Positions 8,734 to 15,657 of a DNA stretch of 20,441 bases are shown here, in pieces. Below the pieces are notes generated by a model. It had not been told where the DNA came from. It did not search any database and worked only from the letters and a program-made list of their open reading frames with translations. The position numbers and the translations under genes were made by a program. This DNA comes from a virus. Within the stretch, counting starts at the first letter, position 1. Each line of letters starts with the position of its first letter. The stretch spans positions 1-20,441 of IMG/VR virus record IMGVR_UViG_3300020166_000144. One strand, 5' to 3'.

Positions 8734-8919
8734 ATGAAAAAGAAAAAGATTGCCCCTGCACACTTATTAAAACTTAAAGAGATTTTATTCTCTATGGTTT
8801 CACAAAATAGAATAAAAGAAAAAGAAGCTTTAGATGTTTTAAGAAAAGCAGGCTTAGTAAAACTTCCAGAAGCCGACAGCTGGATGGATGAAGAAGGATC
8901 CACTTACAGAAAAATATAG
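8734..8919 (+). CDS. Small basic helical protein, function unknown
   Basis: A 61-residue protein beginning MKKKKIAPAHLLKLKEILFS. It is predicted helical, Lys-rich at the N-terminus and acidic near the C-terminus (EADSWMDEEG). No known motif is recognised. The ATG is preceded by a typical A-rich leader (aaataataaaa) and a 64-nt gap after the resolvase gene, so it may have its own promoter. It lies just upstream of the SSB gene, where T4 relatives often place small replication or transcription accessory genes (33, 59); it is too short for a full gp59 and no similarity to gp33 could be established. Coding is likely but not proven. Confidence 0.55.
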   Translation: MKKKKIAPAHLLKLKEILFSMVSQNRIKEKEALDVLRKAGLVKLPEADSWMDEEGSTYRKI

Positions 8920-8933
8920 ATATATAGTTTAGT

Positions 8934-8941
8934 TATATTTG
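8934..8941 (+). promoter_or_regulatory. Bacteroidota-type -7 promoter element (TATATTTG)
   Basis: TATATTTG matches the Bacteroidota -7 consensus TAnnTTTG exactly. No clear -33 TTG lies at the usual distance. It would produce a leader of about 110 nt ahead of the SSB gene. A second A/T box, TATATAAT, lies at 8961-8968. Confidence 0.4.
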
Positions 8942-8943
8942 AA

Positions 8944-9056
8944 ACTTTTAAAAAGTCTCTTATATAATACATGAAAGTTTATTAAAGGTACCTTAACGAA
9001 CAATCAAAGATTTAAAGATTATTAACAAAAATTAACGAAATTAAAGATTTAAAGAA
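8944..9056 (+). promoter_or_regulatory. A-rich repeated leader of the SSB gene, candidate autoregulatory operator
   Basis: The leader holds a near-palindrome ACTTTT-A-AAAAGT (8944-8956), a 13-base direct repeat aaagatttaaaga (9006-9018 and 9043-9055), and three TTAAC motifs, two followed by GAA. The last 60 bases are nearly free of G and C and should be unstructured as RNA. T4 gp32 represses its own translation by binding an unstructured A/U-rich leader cooperatively; the same could happen here. This is inference from composition and position. Confidence 0.35.
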
Positions 9057-9968
9057 ATGGCAGAATTTGACATTTTCAACTTAAGCGTAAGCGATGTTGA
9101 AACACACGACACACAAAGCACTAAAACGGATGTACTATACAAGCCGAGTGCAGATCAAGGAAAAGATGGAACTTATAAAGCACTAGTACGCTTTGTTCCT
9201 AATCCAGCAAACCCAAGAAATTCACTAGTTAAAAAATACGTACACTGGCTAACAGATGCATCAGGTAACGGTCGATTAATTGACTCACCTAGTTCTGTTG
9301 GAGAAAGTTGTCCTATTGCAGAAGCGTTTTTCAAATTAAGAAATAGCGACTCAGCAGTAGACCGTAAAATGAGTGAAAAATTAAAGAGACGTGAACAATA
9401 TTACTCTCTTATTAAAGTAATTAAAGATCCTCAAAATCCAGATCTAGAAGGACAATACTTAGTATATAAGTTCGGTTACAAGATCAAGGAAAAGATTGAT
9501 GAGGAATTAAAGCCAGCTTTTGGTGAACCAACTCAAGTATTTGACCTATTTGCAGGTAAAAACTTTGAATTGATTATTACAAGACAAGGTGAATATAACA
9601 ATTACGATAAATCTAAATTCTCTGCAAGTACTTCAGCTATCACAGTAAATGGAGAAGCTGCTGAAAGAACAAAAGAGACAATGGCAGTTATTAAAACTGA
9701 ATTAGATGCAGCACCATCGTTAGAACCTTATGAATATAAGGTATGGGATGGAGACGCAAGAGATTTCGTAAATGGAATTTTACGTCAATATTTAAACCCA
9801 GGTGGTTCAATTGACGCGGTAGTTTCAAAACCTAAAACAGCAGCTGCTCCTAAAGCAACTGTCACTCCGGTTAAAGAAACAACTGCTACACCAGTTACCG
9901 AGGCTACAAGCACTACAGCTGATTCAAGCGATGATCTAGATTCTTTCTTGAATGACCTCGACATCTAA
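9057..9968 (+). CDS. 32: T4 gp32-like single-stranded DNA-binding protein
   Basis: Coats single-stranded DNA in replication and recombination and recruits other replication proteins. Similarity to T4 gp32 is visible in order: FVPNPANPRNSLVKKYVHWL (46-65; T4 has RMVPNPKNPKT and YVHHWL), YYSLIKVIKDPQNPDLEGQ (115-133; T4 has LVVKDPAAPENEG), YKFGYKI (137-143), and NYDKSKF (182-188; T4 SNYDESKF). The Ala/Thr/Pro-rich linker (260-288) leads to an acidic tail ending DDLDSFLNDLDI, like T4's DLDDLLNDL, the protein-interaction tail. The T4 zinc ligands (one His, three Cys) are not kept: only H63 and C85 remain. At 303 residues it matches T4's 301. Its 3' end overlaps the primase start by 17 nt. Confidence 0.92.
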   Translation: MAEFDIFNLSVSDVETHDTQSTKTDVLYKPSADQGKDGTYKALVRFVPNPANPRNSLVKKYVHWLTDASGNGRLIDSPSSVGESCPIAEAFFKLRNSDSAVDRKMSEKLKRREQYYSLIKVIKDPQNPDLEGQYLVYKFGYKIKEKIDEELKPAFGEPTQVFDLFAGKNFELIITRQGEYNNYDKSKFSASTSAITVNGEAAERTKETMAVIKTELDAAPSLEPYEYKVWDGDARDFVNGILRQYLNPGGSIDAVVSKPKTAAAPKATVTPVKETTATPVTEATSTTADSSDDLDSFLNDLDI

Positions 9969-11079
9969 AATAGACGAACAATTAAAGCAAAAAATTAGAA
10001 GCTTAGTAAAGCAAGTTGTAGTAAACGAGCACACTGACCCTAATAAAAAAATGCTTAAGGAAATGCCAGGCCGTTTGAGCCTGGCATGTCCTTATTGTGG
10101 AGACTCAACAACAGATACCCACAAGAAAAGAGGAAATATTTATTGGGATAGTCTACAATATCATTGTTTTAACTGTTCTGAACATGGTGATGTTTATTCC
10201 TTATTAAAAGACCATCATATAGGATTTAAAGATAGAGAAGATTCTATTGCAATTATAGATTTTATACAAGAACATAGAATTCAAGCTAATACCGTAGAAG
10301 TATTAGAACATGATGTCTTTAAAACCATATATGATTTAGCCCCTACTAGAGAAGAACTATGCAAGATCTTTGGGTATAAAGAAATAGAAGTAGGAGATCC
10401 AGGATATTTTTATCTAAGAGGTAGAATGTTATCTCATAAACTTGAAAACTTTTTATATTCTCCTAAAGACAAGAGAATGGTTGTTCTTAACTTAGGACCT
10501 AATAATAAAGTTATCGGATTTCAAACAAGAGCTCTTTCCAAATATAGAAATGCAAGATATTTAACGTATGATATTGAAAAAATATATCAAGAGATGGATA
10601 AAGATATTGGAGTATCTGAGTCTGAGTTAATTAGCCTTAAAAAAATATCAACACTTTTTGGTATTTTAAGAGTTGATTTACAAAGAACTGTCACTATGTT
10701 TGAAGGACCTATTGATGCTATGTTTATGACAAATAGTATTGGACTAGCAACTGCAGGTAGATCAACCGATGAATTTGATGAAATACCTACAATAAGATAT
10801 ATGTTTGACAACGATAAAACAGGTAAAGAAAAAATGATGCAAAAACTCAGAAGAGGTAAGGAGATCTTTCTATGGGGTAAATTCTTTAACGACACTAAAT
10901 TAGATTTAATCTATGATAAATGGTTAGATAAAGTTGACAGAAGTGAAAGAGATAAATATCCTATAGAAATAAATGACTTAAATGACTTAGTACAAGTCGC
11001 TTTCCACATGAAAGATAATTGTATTAATAATTTAGATATGTATTTTAGTAATTCTAAACTAGATGCATATTATTTATGA
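9952..11079 (+). CDS. 61: DNA primase, T4 gp61-like (zinc ribbon plus Toprim)
   Basis: Synthesises RNA primers for lagging-strand replication. The N-terminal zinc-binding domain shows C46-x2-C49 (CPYCGDS) and C72-x2-C75 (CFNCSEHGD), the pattern of DnaG/gp61-type primases. The central part carries a conserved GYFYLRGRML and a VIGFQTRAL strand. The Toprim domain shows the catalytic Glu in FEGPIDAMF (E251) and the metal-binding pair in FDNDKTG (D286, D288). Length is 375 residues against 342 for T4 gp61. It starts inside the last codons of the SSB gene in another frame, a 17-nt overlap suggesting coupling, and its own end overlaps the next ATG by 4 nt (ATGA). The partner helicase (gp41) is not in this window. 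Confidence 0.88.
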   Translation: MTSTSKIDEQLKQKIRSLVKQVVVNEHTDPNKKMLKEMPGRLSLACPYCGDSTTDTHKKRGNIYWDSLQYHCFNCSEHGDVYSLLKDHHIGFKDREDSIAIIDFIQEHRIQANTVEVLEHDVFKTIYDLAPTREELCKIFGYKEIEVGDPGYFYLRGRMLSHKLENFLYSPKDKRMVVLNLGPNNKVIGFQTRALSKYRNARYLTYDIEKIYQEMDKDIGVSESELISLKKISTLFGILRVDLQRTVTMFEGPIDAMFMTNSIGLATAGRSTDEFDEIPTIRYMFDNDKTGKEKMMQKLRRGKEIFLWGKFFNDTKLDLIYDKWLDKVDRSERDKYPIEINDLNDLVQVAFHMKDNCINNLDMYFSNSKLDAYYL

Positions 11080-11297
11080 AAAATATAGATATTAATAAAA
11101 TGATAGATCAAGAGTTTGACGAGTTTGAGCAAGATCGAAACCGTAGAAAAAATATTAAAGCTTTTTTAAAACTTAAAAGTTCTAATTATGATTTTACAGA
11201 AACTAAATTAACAATGACAGATCCTAAGTTTAAGAAAAAGCTTAATACAAGTGTCTATGTTAAACAAAAGAACAAAAACAATAATCAACTGTTTTAA
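11076..11297 (+). CDS. Small charged protein, function unknown
   Basis: A 73-residue, Lys/Asp/Asn-rich protein whose start overlaps the primase stop (ATGA), so it is almost certainly translated by coupling. The N-terminal 35 residues are helical and strongly charged (DQEFDEFEQDRNRRKNIKAF). The C-terminus ends NNNQLF; a Gln-Leu-x-Phe-type ending is reminiscent of sliding-clamp-binding peptides, but this is a weak resemblance. Its position between primase and UvsY suggests an accessory role in replication, recombination or late transcription. No named family is recognised. Confidence 0.6.
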   Translation: MKNIDINKMIDQEFDEFEQDRNRRKNIKAFLKLKSSNYDFTETKLTMTDPKFKKKLNTSVYVKQKNKNNNQLF

Positions 11298-11308
11298 CAA
11301 TATAATCA

Positions 11309-11737
11309 ATGGCAGATTTAAAAGATAAAATACTTAAATTAGATGAATACCTCGGTAGACAAAGACTTGATTGGACCGATAAAATAAAAGACCTTACAAT
11401 TAATTTAAAGAAAGGTATTAACCTAGAAGAGGTTAGTTCATTTTCATTAAGCTATCGACAAATATTAGTAGAGCAGCTTGCATCAATGTCTAATAAGATG
11501 AGAGCTCAAAAAGCTACAGTTGATCAAAAATACAAACAAAAATGGATAGAATATTATCAATATGATTATAAGCTAACCGACAAGCAGAGAGAAAGATTTC
11601 TCGAAGCTGATCTAGCAGAGGATAGACAATTGCTAGATTTATTAGAAACACAGAAAAGCTTTATTGAAGCCTCTGTAAAAACTCTTGACAATATGGGCTT
11701 TGCAATAAAGAATCGCCTCGATATGACAAGAATATAA
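11309..11737 (+). CDS. uvsY: UvsY-like recombination mediator
   Basis: In T4, UvsY loads the UvsX recombinase onto gp32-covered single-stranded DNA. This 142-residue protein is close to T4 UvsY's 137 and is predicted mostly helical. It shares the C-terminal signature: GFAIKNRLDM here (130-139) against GFAIKHIQDM in T4. The middle region has the same style of charged helices (Lys/Arg-rich 60-80, then acidic 98-110). The neighbour is the UvsW gene, the same pairing as in T4, which supports the call. No UvsX gene is present in this window. Moderately high confidence because the shared motif is short but specific and position agrees. Confidence 0.78.
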   Translation: MADLKDKILKLDEYLGRQRLDWTDKIKDLTINLKKGINLEEVSSFSLSYRQILVEQLASMSNKMRAQKATVDQKYKQKWIEYYQYDYKLTDKQRERFLEADLAEDRQLLDLLETQKSFIEASVKTLDNMGFAIKNRLDMTRI

Positions 11738-11755
11738 AAAATAGTTTCATGAAAA

Positions 11756-13264
11756 TTGGTACTAACATTAACAGACGATAATCAATTTCTAAGAATTGAT
11801 GATGCTACTGAACTTGAGTTAGAACAGATTACAATCTCCCTTACAAAAAGAATTGAAAGTTGGAGATTTAATCCGTTGGTAAAGCGAGGAGTATGGGATG
11901 GTTATGTCTCTTATATTAAAGATGACAAATGGATTCCTGCTGGATTATGGAGACATGTTATCCAGATTTGTAAAGATTATAAGATAGAGATTCAAATGAA
12001 CGGAATAAAACGTTTAATTGATCCAGATATTAACGCAGAAGCATTTGAAGAATGGGCTCTTAATTTCTTTAAAGGAGCTGAGATAACTCCAAGAGATTAT
12101 CAAATAGAAACAGCATATAACATACTTAAATTTAGAAAGTGTTTAGCAGAACTAGCAACATCCGCCGGTAAAACTTTAATTAGTTTTATGACTGTCGCGT
12201 ATATGCTAGAAAAGAAAAAAGCTCAAAAAATATTATTTATAGTTCCTAACGTCTCTTTAGTTGTACAGGCACATGAAGATTTTCATGAATATAATTACAT
12301 GAATAAGGTTAATTTAAAAATTCAACAAATATATTCAGGTAAAAAAATTAAAAGCAATAAAAACATAATTATTGGTACATATCAATCTTTAGTAAAAAAA
12401 GATAAAGAATACTTTAGTCAATTCGACGCAGTTTTAGTAGATGAAACTCATAAAGCAAAAAGTGCATCTATAAAAACAATATTACAAAAATGTACTAATG
12501 CAAAATATAAATTTGGTCTTTCAGGAACAATTCCTAAAGACGGATCTCTTGATAAATTAACACTTATGAGCCAAACAGGCCCAGTTATTAGTGAAGTTAA
12601 AGCGGCTTTTCTACAAAACGAAGGTCATATTGCGAAGTGTTTGGTTAAAGTAATTCAAATGAACTATGCAACAGAAAATCAAAGACAAGCATTTCAAGAG
12701 CTTGCACAAAATAAATACGATAGAAAAGATGTTTTTCAACTTGAACAGAATTTCATTATTAATAGTAAGGCACGTCTTGATTTTATCTCAAGCGTTATTT
12801 CCAGAGTACCCAGGAATAGCCTTGTCCTTTTTCACAGGATTGAACACGGTAAAAAATTATATGAAAAACTTAGACAAGAAAGCGATAAAAGAGTTTTTTA
12901 TGTTGATGGTGGAACCAACACAGATATCAGAGAAGAATATAAGAAAAAAATGGAAGCTGGAGAAGAGGTTGTTATTGTCGCCTCTTATGGTACTTTCTCA
13001 ACAGGGATCTCGATTAAAAAGATTCACAACATATTCTTTACGGAGTCGTTTAAAAGTGAAGTGATTATCAGACAATCAATAGGACGTGGTTTAAGACAAC
13101 ATGAATCAAAAGACAAGGTTTTAATAATCGACTTTGTTGATGATATTAGAACGCCTGAGTGGGACAATTACTTATATAAACACGGTAAAGCACGCCAGGC
13201 AATATACAAACAAGAAAAGTTTGATTATAATATTAAAATAGTCAATTTTGAAGGAGATATATAA
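11756..13264 (+). CDS. uvsW: UvsW-like DNA/RNA helicase
   Basis: SF2 helicase that branch-migrates recombination intermediates and unwinds R-loops. Motifs in order: N-terminal DNA-binding region with WRFNPLVKRGVWDGYV (36-51; T4 YRFNPRFRYGNWDG), Q-motif-like TPRDYQ, Walker A ATSAGKT (134-140), DETH box (229-232), SGT (256-258), ASYGTFSTGISIK (409-421), and motif VI RQSIGRGLRQHE (439-450). Length is 502 against 503 in T4. The first in-frame start is TTG at 11756, directly after an in-frame stop. An ATG at 11749 is out of frame by one base: removing one A from the AAAA run (11752-11755) would give M-K-L-V-L-T. Either TTG is used, or an indel or sequencing error hides the ATG. Confidence 0.92.
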   Translation: MVLTLTDDNQFLRIDDATELELEQITISLTKRIESWRFNPLVKRGVWDGYVSYIKDDKWIPAGLWRHVIQICKDYKIEIQMNGIKRLIDPDINAEAFEEWALNFFKGAEITPRDYQIETAYNILKFRKCLAELATSAGKTLISFMTVAYMLEKKKAQKILFIVPNVSLVVQAHEDFHEYNYMNKVNLKIQQIYSGKKIKSNKNIIIGTYQSLVKKDKEYFSQFDAVLVDETHKAKSASIKTILQKCTNAKYKFGLSGTIPKDGSLDKLTLMSQTGPVISEVKAAFLQNEGHIAKCLVKVIQMNYATENQRQAFQELAQNKYDRKDVFQLEQNFIINSKARLDFISSVISRVPRNSLVLFHRIEHGKKLYEKLRQESDKRVFYVDGGTNTDIREEYKKKMEAGEEVVIVASYGTFSTGISIKKIHNIFFTESFKSEVIIRQSIGRGLRQHESKDKVLIIDFVDDIRTPEWDNYLYKHGKARQAIYKQEKFDYNIKIVNFEGDI

Positions 13265-13300
13265 GATATACGCAAATAAAATAAAATTAAATTTATAAAA

Positions 13301-15286
13301 ATGGCAAAAATGAGTAGAATTAGTTCTTTTAAAACTTTCTCTGAAATTAGAGAAATGGAAAATGTAACTAAGTTACAACAGGAAAACCAGATAAAAAGAT
13401 CTGAGTTAACTTCTAAAATAGAAAAAATTTTAGATGAAATGAACATAACTTCATTCGATAATTTAGAAGAAGAAGTTAGAAACGAACTTATATCTAAAGC
13501 ATTTGGTTTAGTTGGTGAAGCTGATAAAACAAAGGTTTCTAAGAAAGAAATTAAATTTCATTTAGATGCTTTTCAAAAGGGAGATATCGACGGTAGTGAT
13601 TTAGCACAGGCTATTTCAGAAATTATGTTTGGTAAGGTTAACGCACCAGGTATTAAAGAAAATAAAATTAAAATGATGGATGATAATCATTTAATCAAAT
13701 TAGTTAGAAAGAACAATGTTGAAGCTGCAGAAGAATTAGCAGCTAGAGATTACTTAGACGATGAGGACGTTATTAAAGTGAAGAATGGAGGAGGTAAAGA
13801 CCTAGCAAATACTCTTATGCACTCTCTAATAAGCAGAAGAGATAATAAAAAGAAAAGAATGAACGAAGATTTAGTTGATGATGAACCAATTCAAGAAGCA
13901 ACTGTTGTGATGGACGCAATAAACCCTGATGATAAAGATTTTTTAAAATTCTTAAAAAAGAATAAAGTTAAAGTAATCGATACCGTAAAATCAGGGCCAA
14001 GTGGACATCCTGAAATTACAATGCAAGGAAAAAGAAAAGATCTTGAAACAGTGTTATCTGATAGTGAATTAGGATGGGACGATCCGGGTTTAGCAGAATT
14101 TATTGAAGAATCAGTAAACATTTCAGAAGCAGTAATAGTTACAGGTAGAAGAGACGCTAAAAAAGTTTTAACAGCTTATACTAAATTTTTCCAAAAATAT
14201 CCAGCACTAGCTGATAGAAGATTCGCAGGATTACATTTAGGAGCAATTAAAAGCTTAATGGTTTCTGCATTAACAGACGCTAACTTCCATAGAGAATCAG
14301 CAGCATGTGGAAAGGCTATTAAAGGAGCAAGGCTTCAACCGGTATATATTAAACCAATTGAATTAAACAAAACAGAGATTAAAGTACCTGTTGGTAAAGT
14401 ATTATCAATCTTAGATGATAATGCATCTCTTATTTCTGGTGCAGCTGGATTTTCTGGTTTAGGTATTGCTGAAGGAACAGCGTTATATTTAGATTCTATT
14501 AAATACGTTAAAGAAGCAGAAGCAGTTATTACATGTTTTAATTCTACATTTGAAAGTGAAGTGGCTGATGTAACAGAAGGTAATGCATTTTTAGGAGCAA
14601 GAGCTAAGGCTATTGAAGAAGATGCCGAAGAGTTTGAATTTGAAGGTAAAAAATATCCAGTAATTAAAGAGACTATAGAATTAACTGAAGCTGAAGTTAC
14701 TTCTGACGAAGAATTTAAAGAGTACGCTACTACAGTTTTACAAAAAGCATTTGGAAAAGAATATGATGACGCAAAAGCACAAGAGGTTATTAGTGGGATT
14801 CTTTCTAAATCAGACGGAGATTATGGAGCTGCTGTAGGTATATTAACTTCTTCATTAGGAGAATCAGTAATTACTGAAAAGACATATAACAAAAAGTCTT
14901 TAATGAAAGCTATGAAAGCCGATGACGGTATGATTCAATTAGGAAATGGACAAGAGTATGTTATTTACGCTTACGGTAATGGTAATGACGATAACGACAA
15001 CATGTGGAATGATAAAACAATCTTTGCATTAGACCAAGATGGAGAAGAACATGAGATCAACTATTCTGATATTGTAAGTTATAATGAAGCTAACGCCGAT
15101 GGTACTATTTCAGATGATGAAGACGAAAAAAGAGCAGAATTAATAAATAGAGTAAAGGGAGAAATGGAAGAGCTTTTAGCATCTGCTGAATTTGATGCTG
15201 AAGAAATTGGAGGACCTTTTAGATCACCTGGTATTATGGCTGATATTAGAAAATTATTAGACAAAAAAGTTAAGAAATTTAAATAA
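13301..15286 (+). CDS. Probable internal head protein with multiple prohead-protease sites
   Basis: No named family is recognised for this 661-residue acidic protein. The N-terminus (MAKMSRISSFKTFSEIRE) resembles T4 capsid-targeting sequences, with a gp21-type (I/L)-x-E site at I16-E18. Further candidate sites occur at I197-E199, I268-E270, I274-E276, I455-E457, L461-E463, L519-E521 and I524-E526, several followed by Ala, Ser or Thr. They fall between blocks: a helical N-terminal region (20-190), a small basic KxKK block (210-265), a central domain with DRRFAGLHLGAIKSL (306-320), a helical block with DGDYGAAVGILTSSL (505-519), and a C-terminal beta/acidic block. This suggests a polyprotein cut during head maturation, but a non-cleaved core or DNA-associated protein is possible. 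It ends 6 nt before a strong terminator. Confidence 0.6.
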   Translation: MAKMSRISSFKTFSEIREMENVTKLQQENQIKRSELTSKIEKILDEMNITSFDNLEEEVRNELISKAFGLVGEADKTKVSKKEIKFHLDAFQKGDIDGSDLAQAISEIMFGKVNAPGIKENKIKMMDDNHLIKLVRKNNVEAAEELAARDYLDDEDVIKVKNGGGKDLANTLMHSLISRRDNKKKRMNEDLVDDEPIQEATVVMDAINPDDKDFLKFLKKNKVKVIDTVKSGPSGHPEITMQGKRKDLETVLSDSELGWDDPGLAEFIEESVNISEAVIVTGRRDAKKVLTAYTKFFQKYPALADRRFAGLHLGAIKSLMVSALTDANFHRESAACGKAIKGARLQPVYIKPIELNKTEIKVPVGKVLSILDDNASLISGAAGFSGLGIAEGTALYLDSIKYVKEAEAVITCFNSTFESEVADVTEGNAFLGARAKAIEEDAEEFEFEGKKYPVIKETIELTEAEVTSDEEFKEYATTVLQKAFGKEYDDAKAQEVISGILSKSDGDYGAAVGILTSSLGESVITEKTYNKKSLMKAMKADDGMIQLGNGQEYVIYAYGNGNDDNDNMWNDKTIFALDQDGEEHEINYSDIVSYNEANADGTISDDEDEKRAELINRVKGEMEELLASAEFDAEEIGGPFRSPGIMADIRKLLDKKVKKFK

Positions 15287-15292
15287 AATAGA

Positions 15293-15330
15293 AAAAAGAT
15301 GACCTGGATTTTTCCGGGTCAAATCTTTTT
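15293..15330 (+). terminator. Strong intrinsic terminator
   Basis: GACCTGG (15301-15307) pairs with CCGGGTC (15314-15320, one G-T) around an ATTTTT loop. AAAAAGAT on the left pairs with ATCTTTTT on the right after a 2-base bulge. The T-run makes it a terminator in the + direction, and the A-run gives it potential in the other. It is the only clear terminator in the window and marks a transcription boundary. Confidence 0.85.
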
Positions 15331-15344
15331 ATTATATTAGTAAT

Positions 15345-15647
15345 ATGAAGAAAACAAAATTATACGAAGAGTTTATTAACGAAGAAATCTATTTAACCCA
15401 TAGTGAGATCGTAGGTTATCAATTTGATAAGTTTTTAGAATCATATCTTAAACTTAATAAAGATAATAAAACGGTTTATGATAAAAAAGAAGATTTTACG
15501 TATGGTTTTAGAAAAGGATCTAAAACTGCACATTGGAAATATGACCATGATAATTTTGAACTACACCACAGTGAAAAAGAATTTCATGTTTTAGGTCTTA
15601 TAAATTTTTATAAACAAGCATCTAAAGGACATCCTTGGTCTAAATAA
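15345..15647 (+). CDS. Small protein with capsid-targeting-like N-terminus
   Basis: A 100-residue protein of unknown function. The start MKKTKLYEEFINEE closely follows the T4 internal-protein pattern (MKTYQEFIAE, cut after I-A-E): here Y-E-E-F-I-N-E with I11-N12-E13 as the predicted cut. The mature part is rich in His, Lys, Tyr and Phe (TAHWKYDHDNFELHHSEKEF), mixed charge, soluble, with no Cys. It lies 14 nt downstream of the strong terminator, so it is the first gene of a new transcription unit, followed after 10 nt by the ligase-like gene. It is a good candidate for a small injected protein; its target cannot be read. Confidence 0.6.
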   Translation: MKKTKLYEEFINEEIYLTHSEIVGYQFDKFLESYLKLNKDNKTVYDKKEDFTYGFRKGSKTAHWKYDHDNFELHHSEKEFHVLGLINFYKQASKGHPWSK

Positions 15648-15657
15648 AATAAGCACA

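Noticed and set aside
8971-8985. Short ATG-started frame in the SSB leader
   Set aside because: It encodes only four residues before a stop; a leader-peptide role is possible but nothing supports it.
10587-10895. Minus-strand open frame of 102 codons opposite the primase
   Set aside because: It is antisense to the conserved Toprim region; its hydrophobic Ser/Leu-rich translation is a typical shadow of A/T-rich coding sequence. The other minus-strand frames (for example 3550-3789, 8706-8903, 13891-14121) were rejected for the same reason.
12666-13064. Open frame of 132 codons on the + strand inside the UvsW gene
   Set aside because: It lies wholly within UvsW in another frame, has Lys/Ile-rich low-complexity translation and no leader; UvsW motifs run through the same bases.
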